Notes: generated from the letters alone by a model not told the origin. Positions 35,404-44,785 are shown, counted from the stretch's first letter. The stretch: DNA of 64,000 nt from Pseudomonas sp. RIT-PI-q (GCF_001297125.1 NZ_LHPC01000046.1:78682-142681); one strand, 5' to 3'. Program-made: numbers and translations.

Positions 35404-35499
35404 CCTGTAGGAGCTGGCTTGCCAGCGAAGGCAGCGTGTCAGATGACATCAATGTGGCCTGACACACCGCCTTCGCTGGCAAGCCAGCTCCTACAGGGG
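35404..35499. repeat. REP pair (REPIN), GAGCTGGCTTGCCAGCGA subtype
   Basis: Perfect inverted copies about 45 bases apart between the choline-type binding protein and the esterase gene. Confidence 0.93.
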
Positions 35500-35532
35500 G
35501 GCCACAAATCTCTCTGAACGGGCACCAGGCTT

Positions 35533-36450
35533 ATGGCTCCTTATCCGCTTTCCGAACAGATGACGGCTTTTGTCGAGAAAACCGTCGGCTTCAACAGCAC
35601 CGACAGCAGCCTCGCCGGTTTGCGTCAGGCCTATAGCGAGATGTGCCGGGCGTTCACTCCGCCACGTCCGGCCGGGCTTTACGTGGTCGATTTCGAATTG
35701 GCTGGCGTACCGCTGCGTTCTTATCAGCCGCCGGTTCCGCCGTCGACCAACGGTGTCCCGTGCATTGTGTATCTGCATGGCGGCGGCTGGGTGGTGGGAG
35801 ATCTGGATTCCCACGACTTCATCTGCACCGAACTGGCGTCGACCCTCGGTGTGTTGGTGATCGCCGTCGACTACCGTTTGGCGCCGGAACATCCGTTTCC
35901 GGCGGCGTTCGATGACTGTCTGAAAGTCTGGCGAGCCCTGCGCTCAGGACCGTTTCGGCTCGACCCTGCGCGTACGCTAGTGGCAGGCGACAGTGCCGGC
36001 GGCAATCTTGCCGCCGCGTTGTGCCTGGCACTGCGCGATGCCGGCGAGCCTGTGCCCTGTGCGCAGGTGCTGATTTATCCCGGCCTCGGCGGCGATCATC
36101 GGTTGCCGTCGCGCAGCGAATGCGTCGACGCCCCGTTGCTCAGCAGCAGTGATGTGGATTGCTATCACGCGTTGTACTTGCGGGGCACCCGACAGCCGGG
36201 CGCCTATGCGATGCCATTGCTCGCCAACGACTACAGCGGCCTGCCGCCCGCGCTGGTCGCCGTGGCGCAATTCGACCCGCTGCGCGATGACGGTGTGCGT
36301 TACGCCGAACGACTGAACGCCGCCGGTGTGAAGGCGACACTATATTACGGGGAAGGGCTGGTTCACGGTTGTTTACGCGCTCGGGGGCAAGTCGCCGAGG
36401 TCGACGCCCTCTATGAAACCCTGTCCAGATATCTGACGGCAAAACTCTGA
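35533..36450 (+). CDS. Alpha/beta hydrolase, hormone-sensitive-lipase family esterase
   Basis: A 305-residue cytoplasmic esterase of family IV. The oxyanion motif is LHGGGWVVGD (about 80-89), the nucleophile is in AGDSAGGNLAA (Ser about 155), the acid is in VAQFDPLRDDGVRYA, and the His is in GLVHGCLR. No signal peptide. The natural ester substrate cannot be deduced; the gene stands alone with 104 bases before pip. The ribosome site is weak. Confidence 0.88.
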   Translation: MAPYPLSEQMTAFVEKTVGFNSTDSSLAGLRQAYSEMCRAFTPPRPAGLYVVDFELAGVPLRSYQPPVPPSTNGVPCIVYLHGGGWVVGDLDSHDFICTELASTLGVLVIAVDYRLAPEHPFPAAFDDCLKVWRALRSGPFRLDPARTLVAGDSAGGNLAAALCLALRDAGEPVPCAQVLIYPGLGGDHRLPSRSECVDAPLLSSSDVDCYHALYLRGTRQPGAYAMPLLANDYSGLPPALVAVAQFDPLRDDGVRYAERLNAAGVKATLYYGEGLVHGCLRARGQVAEVDALYETLSRYLTAKL

Positions 36451-36554
36451 CTCTGCAAGGGCATGCTCATTGGCGTAATTCGGGTTTATGATGCCGGACG
36501 GCAGAATAATAGAAGTCCCCCCAGGGATGACCTCGACCCCTTACGGAGCGCGCA

Positions 36555-37526
36555 ATGCAGACTTTGTACCCGCAGATCAAACCCCACGCCCGGCACGATC
36601 TGGCCGTCGATGAAACTCACACGCTGTATGTCGACGAAAGCGGTTCACCGGAAGGTTTGCCGGTAGTGTTCATCCACGGCGGCCCCGGTGCCGGGTGTGA
36701 TGCCCAGAGCCGCCGGTATTTCGATCCGAACCTGTATCGCATTGTCACCTTCGACCAGCGCGGTTGCGGTCGCTCCACGCCCCACGCCAACCTCGAAAAC
36801 AACACCACCTGGGATCTGGTCGCCGACCTCGAGCGAATTCGCAAGCACCTGGGCATCGAGAAATGGGTGCTGTTCGGCGGGTCCTGGGGTTCGACGCTGG
36901 CCCTGGCCTATGCACAAACCCACCCGGAGCGTGTGCACGGTCTGATCCTGCGCGGGATTTTTCTCTGCCGTCCGCAGGAAATCGAGTGGTTCTATCAGGC
37001 GGGCGCCAGTCGTCTGTTCCCCGACTACTGGCAGGACTACATCGCGCCGATCCCTATGGATGAGCGCGACGACTTGCTCTCGGCTTTCCACAAGCGCCTG
37101 ATCGGCAACGATCAAATTGCCCAGATGCACGCGGCCAAGGCCTGGTCCACCTGGGAAGGCCGGACCGCGACCTTGCGCCCGAACCCGCTGGTGGTCGATC
37201 GTTTCTCCGAACCACAGCGCGCGTTGTCCATCGCCCGCATCGAATGCCACTACTTCACCAACAACGCGTTCCTGGAGCCGAACCAGCTGATCCGCGACAT
37301 GGGCAAGATCGCCCATTTGCCGGGCGTGATCGTCCACGGTCGCTATGACGTGATCTGCCCGCTGGATAACGCTTGGGAACTGCACCAGGCCTGGCCGAAC
37401 AGCGAACTGCAAATCATCCGGGACGCCGGCCATGCCGCCTCCGAACCGGGGATTACCGATGCATTGGTGCGCGCGGCCGATCTGATGGCCCGGCGTCTGC
37501 TTGACCTGGCTCCTGAAGAAGCATGA
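36555..37526 (+). CDS. pip: Proline iminopeptidase
   Basis: Serine peptidase (family S33) that removes N-terminal proline from peptides. The 323-residue protein has VFIHGGPGAGCDAQSRRYFD with the oxyanion HGGPG (about 45-49), FDQRGCGRSTPHA, the nucleophile GGSWGSTLALAY (Ser about 113), the GRYDVICP aspartate and DAGHAASEPG histidine, all typical of prokaryotic Pip. A GGAG precedes the ATG. dtd overlaps it by ATGA. Cytoplasmic. Confidence 0.95.
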   Translation: MQTLYPQIKPHARHDLAVDETHTLYVDESGSPEGLPVVFIHGGPGAGCDAQSRRYFDPNLYRIVTFDQRGCGRSTPHANLENNTTWDLVADLERIRKHLGIEKWVLFGGSWGSTLALAYAQTHPERVHGLILRGIFLCRPQEIEWFYQAGASRLFPDYWQDYIAPIPMDERDDLLSAFHKRLIGNDQIAQMHAAKAWSTWEGRTATLRPNPLVVDRFSEPQRALSIARIECHYFTNNAFLEPNQLIRDMGKIAHLPGVIVHGRYDVICPLDNAWELHQAWPNSELQIIRDAGHAASEPGITDALVRAADLMARRLLDLAPEEA

Positions 37527-37960
37527 AGGGCCTGCTGCAACGGGTGCGTGGCGCCCGAGTCGAGGTAGCGGGGGAGGTGGTCGGCGCAGTCGATCAGGGT
37601 TTGCTGGTACTGGTGGCCGTCGAGCCCGAGGATACTCGGGCCAGCGCCGACAAACTTCTTAATAAGCTGCTTAACTATCGAGTGTTCAGCGACGCCGAGG
37701 GCAAGATGAATCTGTCCCTGGCGGATGTGGGCGGTGGGTTGCTGCTGGTCTCTCAGTTCACCCTGGCCGCCGACACCAAAAGCGGATTGCGCCCGAGTTT
37801 TTCGACTGCTGCCCCTCCGGCCCTGGGCGAAGAACTCTTCGACTATCTATTAGGCAAAGCGAAACAGGTGCATGGCACTGTGGCATCAGGTAGATTCGGC
37901 GCGGATATGCAGGTGCACCTGGTCAATGATGGCCCGGTCACCTTCCTGTTACAGACCTGA
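37523..37960 (+). CDS. dtd: D-aminoacyl-tRNA deacylase
   Basis: Removes D-amino acids (and glycine mischarged on tRNA-Ala) from tRNA. The 145-residue protein has the two active-site motifs SQFTLAAD (about 77-84) and the Gly-cisPro motif NDGPVTFLLQT at the C-terminus (about 135-145), plus the MKGLLQRVRGARVEV start. The ATG overlaps the pip stop, so the pair is translationally coupled. Length agrees with E. coli Dtd (145). Confidence 0.96.
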   Translation: MKGLLQRVRGARVEVAGEVVGAVDQGLLVLVAVEPEDTRASADKLLNKLLNYRVFSDAEGKMNLSLADVGGGLLLVSQFTLAADTKSGLRPSFSTAAPPALGEELFDYLLGKAKQVHGTVASGRFGADMQVHLVNDGPVTFLLQT

Positions 37961-38282
37961 AAGCGCTTGAAACATCTTTTTAAGCCCTTTTCGACTGAAA
38001 ACAGGGGTTTTTCGCGAGAAATACTTTGTTAGCCCTGATGCGTTGTAACGCGGCCTACTAGATAATCGCGCGCTACGGGGATCAGCGTTCGTTGGTCCGT
38101 TTTTGACTTAGGTAGAGACTTGTCCTGGACCGATTGGGGAATCATTTAGCCCCACCGGAGTCGGAACAATGCTCGCCAACTTGGCAAGAGTGGTCCGTAA
38201 GGTCGGTTTTTCCATGCCGTACACCTCACAGGCCCTTTAACTGGCCGTTGGTTTTTTGATCTGTTTTCGGCGAGGGTTGCTC
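37961..38282 (+). promoter_or_regulatory. Long opgG 5' region with hairpins and leader ORF
   Basis: The 322 bases between dtd and opgG contain a GATAAT (near 38053) that could be a -10, a GGGG-N10-CCCC hairpin around 38137-38153, the GCCAACTTGGC palindrome, and a weak GGCC-N8-GGCC stem followed by six Ts (about 38231-38256). The features suggest a structured, perhaps attenuated leader. None is proven. Confidence 0.4.
38169..38240 (+). CDS. Candidate 23-residue leader peptide upstream of opgG
   Basis: A short ORF (MLANLARVVRKVGFSMPYTS, then QAL) with a GGAG ribosome site 8 bases before its ATG. The peptide is basic and amphipathic. It ends 42 bases before the opgG GTG start, and its stop falls within the weak GGCC stem that is followed by six Ts. 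The ribosome site and position argue for translation; there is no homology support that I recognise. Confidence 0.4.
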   Translation: MLANLARVVRKVGFSMPYTSQAL

Positions 38283-40106
38283 GTGATTGTTAGTCCCTGT
38301 AATGCACCAAAATTGACTGCCACACGGTTCCGAAGCGCTCTGGTAGCGGGCTCTGCTCTGCTCTGCCTGCTCAGCGCCGGCCAGCTTTGGGCATTCAGTC
38401 TGGATGATGTGTCGGTCAAGGCAAAAGAGCTGGCCGGGCAGAAATTCGAAGCTCCGCGCAGTAACCTGCCGAACGAATTCCGCGAAATGAAATTCGCGGA
38501 CTACCAAAAAATTCGTTTCCGCACCGAAAAAGCCGAATGGGCCGATCAGAAAACCCCGTTCAAGCTTTCGTTCTATCACCAGGGCATGCACTTCGATACG
38601 CCGGTGAAAATCAACGAAATCACGGCTAACACCGTCGAAGAGATCAAATACGACCCAAGTCGTTTCGACTTCGGCGACGTGCAGTTCGATCCTAAGGCCA
38701 CCGAACAACTGGGTTATGCCGGTTTCCGTGTGCTGTACCCGATCAACAAGGCCGACAAGCAAGACGAAATCATGACCATGCTCGGCGCGAGTTACTTCCG
38801 CGTTGTCGGCAAGGGTCACACCTATGGCTTGTCCGCTCGCGGCATGGCCATCGACACCGCATTGCCGTCCGGCGAAGAATTCCCGCGTTTCACCGAGTTC
38901 TGGATTCAACAGCCAAAACCGGGCGACAAGCACCTGGTGATCTTCGCCCTGCTGGATTCGCCACGCGCGACCGGCGCGTACCGCCTGACCCTGCGTCCAG
39001 GCAGCGACACCATTGTCGACGTCAAGGCCCGGATGTTCCTGCGTGACAAGGTCACCAAGCTTGGCGTTGCGCCGCTGACCAGCATGTTCCTGTTCGGCGC
39101 CAACCAGCCGTCGAAAGTGCTCAACTACCGTCGCGAGCTGCACGATTCCAGCGGTCTGTCGATCCATGCCGGCAACGGCGAGTGGATCTGGCGCCCACTG
39201 AACAACCCGAAACACCTGGCGGTGAGCAACTTCTCGATCGAGAACCCGCGCGGCTTCGGCTTGCTGCAACGTGGCCGTGACTTCAGCCACTACGAAGACC
39301 TCGACGACCGTTACGACAAGCGCCCAAGTGCCTGGATCGAGCCAAAAGGCGATTGGGGCAAAGGTTCTGTAGACCTGGTGGAAATTCCGACCGCCGACGA
39401 AACCAACGACAACATCGTTGCGTTCTGGAGCCCGGAAAAACTGCCTGAGCCTGGCCAGCCGCTGGACGTTGCCTACCGCATGCACTGGACCATCGACGAA
39501 GCCGCCCTTCACGCACCGGACAGCGCCTGGGTGCAACAGACCCTGCGTTCCACGGGTGACGTGAAACAGTCCAACCTGATCCGTCAGCCGGATGGCAGCG
39601 TTGCCTACCTGGTCGACTTCGAGGGCCCGTCCCTTTCCGCATTGCCGGAAACGGCAGACGTTCGCAGTCAGGTCAGCGTTGGCGAGAATGCCGAACTGGT
39701 CGAGAACAGCGTGCGTTACAACCCTGAAACCAAGGGCTGGCGCCTGACCCTGCGGATGAAAATCAAGGATCCGGGCAAACCGACCGAGATGCGTGCCGCA
39801 CTGGTCGAGAACATCGTGCCTGCCGATCTGGCCAAGTCGTCGATTCCGGCGTCTAATTCTTCTGTAGCCAAGGCTGACAAGGTGGCTGCCAAGCAACAAG
39901 AGAAGATGGACAAAGACGTCAAGCAAGCTGAAGCCAAGCAGGCCGACGCCAAGCCAGTCGCGGATACCAAGAACAAGGACAACAAGGACAACAATGACGC
40001 CAAGCAGCCAGTCGCTGCGGACGCGGTCCCAGCCACACCGGAATCGGCAGCGACTGAAGAAGTCCTGACCGAGACCTGGAGCTACCAGTTGCCTGCCGAT
40101 GAGTAA
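38283..40106 (+). CDS. opgG: Periplasmic glucan biosynthesis protein G
   Basis: Periplasmic protein needed to form branched osmoregulated periplasmic glucans (OPGs) with the glucosyltransferase OpgH. The 607-residue protein has a long n-region and signal peptide ending near GQLWAFS (about residue 38), the two-domain MdoG fold (FSLDDVSVKAKELAGQKFEA at its start, NDNIVAFWSPE and PYRMHW-like AYRMHWTIDEA later). It also has a low-complexity Lys/Ala/Asp/Gln-rich segment (about 520-590) before the TETWSYQLPADE end, which E. coli MdoG (511 residues) lacks. I use the GTG at 38283 with GAGG ahead. It overlaps opgH by 8 bases. Confidence 0.95.
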   Translation: MIVSPCNAPKLTATRFRSALVAGSALLCLLSAGQLWAFSLDDVSVKAKELAGQKFEAPRSNLPNEFREMKFADYQKIRFRTEKAEWADQKTPFKLSFYHQGMHFDTPVKINEITANTVEEIKYDPSRFDFGDVQFDPKATEQLGYAGFRVLYPINKADKQDEIMTMLGASYFRVVGKGHTYGLSARGMAIDTALPSGEEFPRFTEFWIQQPKPGDKHLVIFALLDSPRATGAYRLTLRPGSDTIVDVKARMFLRDKVTKLGVAPLTSMFLFGANQPSKVLNYRRELHDSSGLSIHAGNGEWIWRPLNNPKHLAVSNFSIENPRGFGLLQRGRDFSHYEDLDDRYDKRPSAWIEPKGDWGKGSVDLVEIPTADETNDNIVAFWSPEKLPEPGQPLDVAYRMHWTIDEAALHAPDSAWVQQTLRSTGDVKQSNLIRQPDGSVAYLVDFEGPSLSALPETADVRSQVSVGENAELVENSVRYNPETKGWRLTLRMKIKDPGKPTEMRAALVENIVPADLAKSSIPASNSSVAKADKVAAKQQEKMDKDVKQAEAKQADAKPVADTKNKDNKDNNDAKQPVAADAVPATPESAATEEVLTETWSYQLPADE

Positions 40107-42669
40107 TTCACACGTACAACCAGAGACTCTTGCCGAGTATCTGGCGCATTTACCGATGACCGACCAGCAGCGCGCGGAACTCGCGGGCTGCCAGTCTTTC
40201 AGCGAACTGCACGAGCGTCTGTCGTCTTCGACGTTTGACGCGCCGACCGAGGCCGCCCAGGCGTCGGTTGGCAAGCGCCTGACCCTGAGCACTGCCGAAG
40301 AACTGCAGGACGCCGAAATGCTGGTGCTCGATGCCAGCGGTCGCGTCTGCCTGCGAGCGACCCCACCGATTCGCCGGACCAAGGTCGTGCCGGAGCCGTG
40401 GCGCACCAACATTCTGGTGCGTGGCTGGCGTCGTCTGACCGGTCGCACCAATCCGCCGGCCCCGCCGAAGGATGAACGCGTGTTGCCGGCCGCTCGCTGG
40501 CGCACCGTCGGTTCGATCCGTCGCTACATTCTGTTGGTCCTGATGCTCGGCCAGACCATCGTGGCGGGCTGGTACATGAAAGGCATCATGCCGTACCAGG
40601 GCTGGTCGTTCGTCGACCTCAACGAAGTGCTGCATCAACCGCTGACCCAGACGGCCACGCAAGTGCTGCCGTATGCACTGCAAACCAGCATCCTGATTCT
40701 GTTCGGGATTCTGTTCTGCTGGGTGTCGGCCGGTTTCTGGACCGCGCTGATGGGCTTCCTCGAGTTGCTCACCGGCCACGACAAATACCGCATTTCCGGC
40801 AAAAGCGCCGGCAACGAGCCGATCGCCAAGGACGCGCGCACCGCACTGGTGATGCCGATCTGCAACGAAGACGTGCCACGGGTGTTTGCCGGTCTGCGGG
40901 CGACGTTCGAGTCGGTCGCGGCCACGGGTGACCTGGATCGCTTCGACTTCTTCGTCCTCAGCGACAGTAACGATGCCGATATCTGCGTCGCCGAACAGCA
41001 AGCCTGGCTCGACGTCTGCCGTGAAGCCAAAGGCTTCGGCAAGATCTTCTATCGCCGCCGTCGCCGTCGGGTAAAACGCAAAAGCGGCAACCTCGACGAC
41101 TTCTGCCGTCGTTGGGGCGGTGACTACAAGTACATGGTCGTGCTCGACGCGGACTCCGTGATGAGCGGCGATTGCCTGACCAGTCTGGTGCGCTTGATGG
41201 AAGCCACGCCGGACGCCGGGATCATCCAGACCGCGCCACGTGCGTCGGGCATGGACACGCTGTATGCGCGCATGCAGCAGTTTGCGACCCGCGTGTACGG
41301 TCCGCTGTTTACCGCTGGCTTGCACTTCTGGCAGTTGGGCGAATCCCACTACTGGGGCCACAACGCGATCATCCGCATGAAGCCGTTCATCGAGCACTGC
41401 GCCCTGGCGCCGTTGCCCGGTAAAGGCGCGTTCGCCGGTGCAATTCTGTCCCACGACTTCGTCGAAGCTGCGCTGATGCGCCGTGCCGGCTGGGGCGTGT
41501 GGATTGCCTACGACCTGCCGGGCAGCTATGAAGAACTGCCGCCGAACCTGCTGGACGAACTCAAGCGTGACCGGCGCTGGTGCCACGGCAACCTGATGAA
41601 CTTCCGCCTGTTCCTGGTCAAGGGCATGCACCCGGTGCACCGCGCGGTGTTCCTGACCGGCGTGATGTCTTACCTGTCGGCACCGTTGTGGTTCTTCTTC
41701 CTGGTGCTGTCGACAGCGCTTCTGGCGGTCAACACCTTGATGGAGCCGCAGTACTTCCTGGAACCGCGCCAGCTCTATCCGTTGTGGCCGCAATGGCACC
41801 CGGACAAGGCGATTGCGCTGTTCTCGACCACCGTCGTGCTGCTGTTCCTGCCGAAGCTGTTGAGCATCATCCTGATCTGGGCCAAGGGCGCGAAAGAGTT
41901 CGGTGGCAAGTTCAAAGTGACGCTGTCGATGCTGCTGGAGATGCTGTTCTCCATGCTGCTGGCGCCGGTGCGGATGATTTTCCACACCCGTTTCGTGCTC
42001 GCCGCGTTCCTCGGCTGGGCCGCGACCTGGAACTCGCCACAACGTGACGACGACTCCACGCCATGGAGCGAAGCGGTCAAGCGCCACGGTCCGCAAACCT
42101 TGCTGGGCTTCTTCTGGGCCTTGCTGGTTATCTGGCTGAACCCGAGCTTCCTGTGGTGGCTGGTGCCGATCGTCGGTTCGCTGATGCTGTCGATCCCGGT
42201 GTCGGTGATTTCCAGCCGTGTCGGCCTGGGCCTCAAGTCCCGTGACGAGAGCCTGTTCCTGATTCCTGAGGAATACAATCCGCCACAGGCGTTGCTGGCG
42301 ACTGACCAGTACACCCACGAAAACCGTTGGCATGCGCTGAAAGACGGCTTCATCCGTTCGGTGGTCGACCCACAGCAGAACGCGTTGGCGTGCTCGCTGG
42401 CGACGTCCCGTCACGGTCAGGCCGAGCCGATCGAGTGGCTGCGCGTCGAGCGGGTTCGTCATGCGCTGAAGGTCGGACCTGAAGGGCTGACCAACAACGA
42501 GCGCGTGGCCCTGTTGAGTGACCCGGTGGCATTGGGTCGCTTGCACGAGCAGATCTGGAACGAAGGTCACCCCGAGTGGCTGGATGCATGGCGTAAATCG
42601 GTGAAAGCCGATCCCCATGCGCCGCTGTTGCCGCTCAAGCCCCTGAGCGTGCAGCCTCAGTTGGCATAA
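40099..42669 (+). CDS. opgH: Glucan biosynthesis glucosyltransferase H
   Basis: Inner-membrane GT2 enzyme that polymerises and exports beta-1,2-glucan backbones of OPGs from UDP-glucose. The 856-residue protein has an N-terminal cytoplasmic part, two helices at about 140-220, the catalytic domain with FVLSDSNDADI, MVVLDADSVMSG and RDRRWCHGN (family D, D, D, RxxRW motifs), and a C-terminal cluster of about six helices (515-720). The start ATG lies within the opgG end (ATGAGTAA), indicating coupling. A terminator follows at once. Confidence 0.96.
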   Translation: MSNSHVQPETLAEYLAHLPMTDQQRAELAGCQSFSELHERLSSSTFDAPTEAAQASVGKRLTLSTAEELQDAEMLVLDASGRVCLRATPPIRRTKVVPEPWRTNILVRGWRRLTGRTNPPAPPKDERVLPAARWRTVGSIRRYILLVLMLGQTIVAGWYMKGIMPYQGWSFVDLNEVLHQPLTQTATQVLPYALQTSILILFGILFCWVSAGFWTALMGFLELLTGHDKYRISGKSAGNEPIAKDARTALVMPICNEDVPRVFAGLRATFESVAATGDLDRFDFFVLSDSNDADICVAEQQAWLDVCREAKGFGKIFYRRRRRRVKRKSGNLDDFCRRWGGDYKYMVVLDADSVMSGDCLTSLVRLMEATPDAGIIQTAPRASGMDTLYARMQQFATRVYGPLFTAGLHFWQLGESHYWGHNAIIRMKPFIEHCALAPLPGKGAFAGAILSHDFVEAALMRRAGWGVWIAYDLPGSYEELPPNLLDELKRDRRWCHGNLMNFRLFLVKGMHPVHRAVFLTGVMSYLSAPLWFFFLVLSTALLAVNTLMEPQYFLEPRQLYPLWPQWHPDKAIALFSTTVVLLFLPKLLSIILIWAKGAKEFGGKFKVTLSMLLEMLFSMLLAPVRMIFHTRFVLAAFLGWAATWNSPQRDDDSTPWSEAVKRHGPQTLLGFFWALLVIWLNPSFLWWLVPIVGSLMLSIPVSVISSRVGLGLKSRDESLFLIPEEYNPPQALLATDQYTHENRWHALKDGFIRSVVDPQQNALACSLATSRHGQAEPIEWLRVERVRHALKVGPEGLTNNERVALLSDPVALGRLHEQIWNEGHPEWLDAWRKSVKADPHAPLLPLKPLSVQPQLA

Positions 42670-42671
42670 CG

Positions 42672-42700
42672 AAAAACCCCGCGAAAGCGGGGTTTTTTTT
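42672..42700 (+). terminator. Rho-independent terminator after opgH
   Basis: ACCCCGC-GAAA-GCGGGGT stem-loop flanked by A5 and followed by eight Ts, ending the opgGH operon. Confidence 0.93.
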
Positions 42701-42872
42701 GATCGCGTACAAGCAACAAATCCTGCTTAAACCCTTGTGCAAACGGGCGAGTGCGTTAGCATCCGTCCCCGAATTGGTGCGCCCGGACAACTTTCTGTTC
42801 GTATCTGCCGGTTTTCCAAGGGAAACCCGCTGTTTGCGCGCCTCACAACGCAATGGTTTTGGGGACATGATG

Positions 42873-43670
42873 ATGAAGAAGTATCTCTCGATGCTGCTGG
42901 TCGGCGTCACGGCATGGGTTGCAGCCAACGCGGCGCAGGCCGGTGCCATCGATGACGCGGTCAAGCGCGGCACGCTGAAAGTCGGCATGGACCCGACCTA
43001 CATGCCGTTCGAAATGACCAACAAGCGCGGCGAGATCATCGGCTTCGAAGTCGACCTCCTCAAAGCCATGGCCAAGGCCATGGGCGTCAAGCTGGAGCTG
43101 GTGTCCACCGGCTACGACGGCATCATCCCGGCCCTGCTCACCGACAAGTTCGACATGATCGGCAGCGGCATGACCCTGACCCAGGAACGCAACCTGCGCC
43201 TGAACTTCAGCGAGCCGTTCATCGTCGTCGGCCAGACGCTGCTGATCCGCAAGGAGCTGGAAGGCACCATCAAGTCCTACAAAGACCTGAACACCGCCGA
43301 CTACCGCATCACCTCCAAGCTCGGCACCACCGGCGAGATGGTCGCCAAAAAGCTCATCGCCAAAGCCAAGTACCACGGCTACGACAACGAGCAGGAAGCC
43401 GTGCTCGACGTGGTCAACGGCAAGGCCGACGCCTTTATCTACGACGCGCCGTACAACGTCGTGGCAGTGAACAAGGCCGGTGCCGGCAAACTGGTGTTCC
43501 TCGACAAGCCGTTCACCTACGAGCCTTTGGCCTTCGGTCTGAAGAAGGGTGACTACGACAGCATCAACTTCATCAACAACTTCCTGCACCAGATCCACGA
43601 AGACGGCACCTACGATCGCATCCATGACAAGTGGTTTAAAGACACCGCTTGGCTGAAGGACATGGAATAA
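42873..43670 (+). CDS. Polar amino acid ABC importer, substrate-binding protein
   Basis: A periplasmic binding protein (family 3, SBP_bac_3) of 265 residues with signal peptide ending near ANAAQAG (about residue 22). The family signature is GFEVDLLKAMAKAMGVKLEL (about 53-72). The ligand-anchoring Asp/Arg pattern (MTLTQERNLRLNFSEPF and DAPYNV) is typical of amino acid binders. Three consecutive ATGs (42867, 42870, 42873) exist; the GGGGA site is best spaced for the third. The permease and ATPase genes follow. The specific amino acid cannot be deduced. Confidence 0.88.
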   Translation: MKKYLSMLLVGVTAWVAANAAQAGAIDDAVKRGTLKVGMDPTYMPFEMTNKRGEIIGFEVDLLKAMAKAMGVKLELVSTGYDGIIPALLTDKFDMIGSGMTLTQERNLRLNFSEPFIVVGQTLLIRKELEGTIKSYKDLNTADYRITSKLGTTGEMVAKKLIAKAKYHGYDNEQEAVLDVVNGKADAFIYDAPYNVVAVNKAGAGKLVFLDKPFTYEPLAFGLKKGDYDSINFINNFLHQIHEDGTYDRIHDKWFKDTAWLKDME

Positions 43671-43698
43671 GGCCCGGTCAGATAGACCGCGCCGCCCC

Positions 43699-43789
43699 AT
43701 TCGCGGGCAAGCCCGCTCCCACAGGAACCACGTCGGGCACAAAGGTTGTGTTCACCCCGTTCACTGTGGGAGCGGGCTTGCCCGCGATG
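43699..43789. repeat. REP pair (REPIN), GAGCGGGCTTGCCCGCGA subtype
   Basis: Perfect inverted copies inside the ABC operon, between binding-protein and permease genes. It could stabilise the upstream mRNA and raise binding-protein expression. Confidence 0.93.
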
Positions 43790-43825
43790 ACGGCCTCCCA
43801 GGCAACACACATTCCGGAACCCGTA

Positions 43826-44785
43826 ATGAAACAGAAAAAAGCCCAATGGCCTTGGCACGTACTAACCGTGCTGGTGCTGATCGGCCTGGCCGGCGCGTTG
43901 TACTACGCCACCTCGCTGATGTCCTACGAATGGCGCTGGAACCGCGTGCCGCAATACTTCGCCTACCACGCCGAAGAATCCCAGCGCGCCGCCGACATCG
44001 CAACCGTCAGCGAACTGGTGCGCAAGGGCGATAAAGCCGAAGTCACCCTGCGCAACGATGCCGGCGATGAGCAACATCTGGTCGTCGACGACAACAGCCT
44101 GCAAGTCGCCCAGGGCGATGACGTGGCCGAAGGCGACGTGATTGGCGTGACCCGGCATTGGGCGGCCGGACCGCTGATGTGGGGCCTTTGGACCACCTTG
44201 TGGTTGTCCGTGGTGTCCGGCGTGCTCGGCCTGCTGATCGGCCTCGCCACTGGCCTGTGCCGTCTGTCGAACAACCCGACCCTGCGCGACCTCTCGACTA
44301 TCTACGTCGAACTCGTTCGTGGCACGCCGCTGCTGGTACAGATCTTCATTTTCTACTTCTTCATCGGCACCGTGATGAACCTGTCCCGGGAATTCGCCGG
44401 GATCGCCGCGCTATCGCTGTTCACCGGCGCCTACGTCGCCGAGATCATCCGTTCGGGCGTGCAGTCGATCGCCCGTGGCCAAAACGAAGCCGCGCGCTCC
44501 CTGGGTTTGAGCGCTGGCCAGTCGATGCGCCACGTGGTGCTGCCGCAAGCCTTGAAACGCGTGCTGCCGCCATTGGCCGGGCAATTCATCAGTCTGGTCA
44601 AGGACACCTCGCTGGTGTCGGTGATCGCGATTACCGAACTGCTGAAAAGCGGTCGCGAAGTCATCACCACCTCGTTCTCGCCGTTCGAAATCCTGTTCTG
44701 CGTGGCCGGGCTGTATTTGTTGATCAACCTGCCGCTGTCGAAAATCGCCAGCCGGTTAGAGCGGAGGCTCGCGCAAAGTGATTGA
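43826..44785 (+). CDS. Polar amino acid ABC importer, permease with periplasmic insertion
   Basis: A 319-residue HisM/GlnP-type permease. The first helix (about 12-32) is separated from the rest by about 80 soluble residues rich in charged beta-type sequence (EVTLRNDAGDEQHLVVDDNS, then LQVAQGDDVAEGDVIGVTRH); the normal core begins near WGLWTTLWLS (about 115). The EAA loop is NEAARSLGLSAGQSMRHVVL with PQALKRVLPPLAGQ. Most family members are about 220-240 residues, so the insertion is the unusual part. A weak GGAA site precedes the ATG. The end overlaps the ATPase gene. Confidence 0.9.
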   Translation: MKQKKAQWPWHVLTVLVLIGLAGALYYATSLMSYEWRWNRVPQYFAYHAEESQRAADIATVSELVRKGDKAEVTLRNDAGDEQHLVVDDNSLQVAQGDDVAEGDVIGVTRHWAAGPLMWGLWTTLWLSVVSGVLGLLIGLATGLCRLSNNPTLRDLSTIYVELVRGTPLLVQIFIFYFFIGTVMNLSREFAGIAALSLFTGAYVAEIIRSGVQSIARGQNEAARSLGLSAGQSMRHVVLPQALKRVLPPLAGQFISLVKDTSLVSVIAITELLKSGREVITTSFSPFEILFCVAGLYLLINLPLSKIASRLERRLAQSD

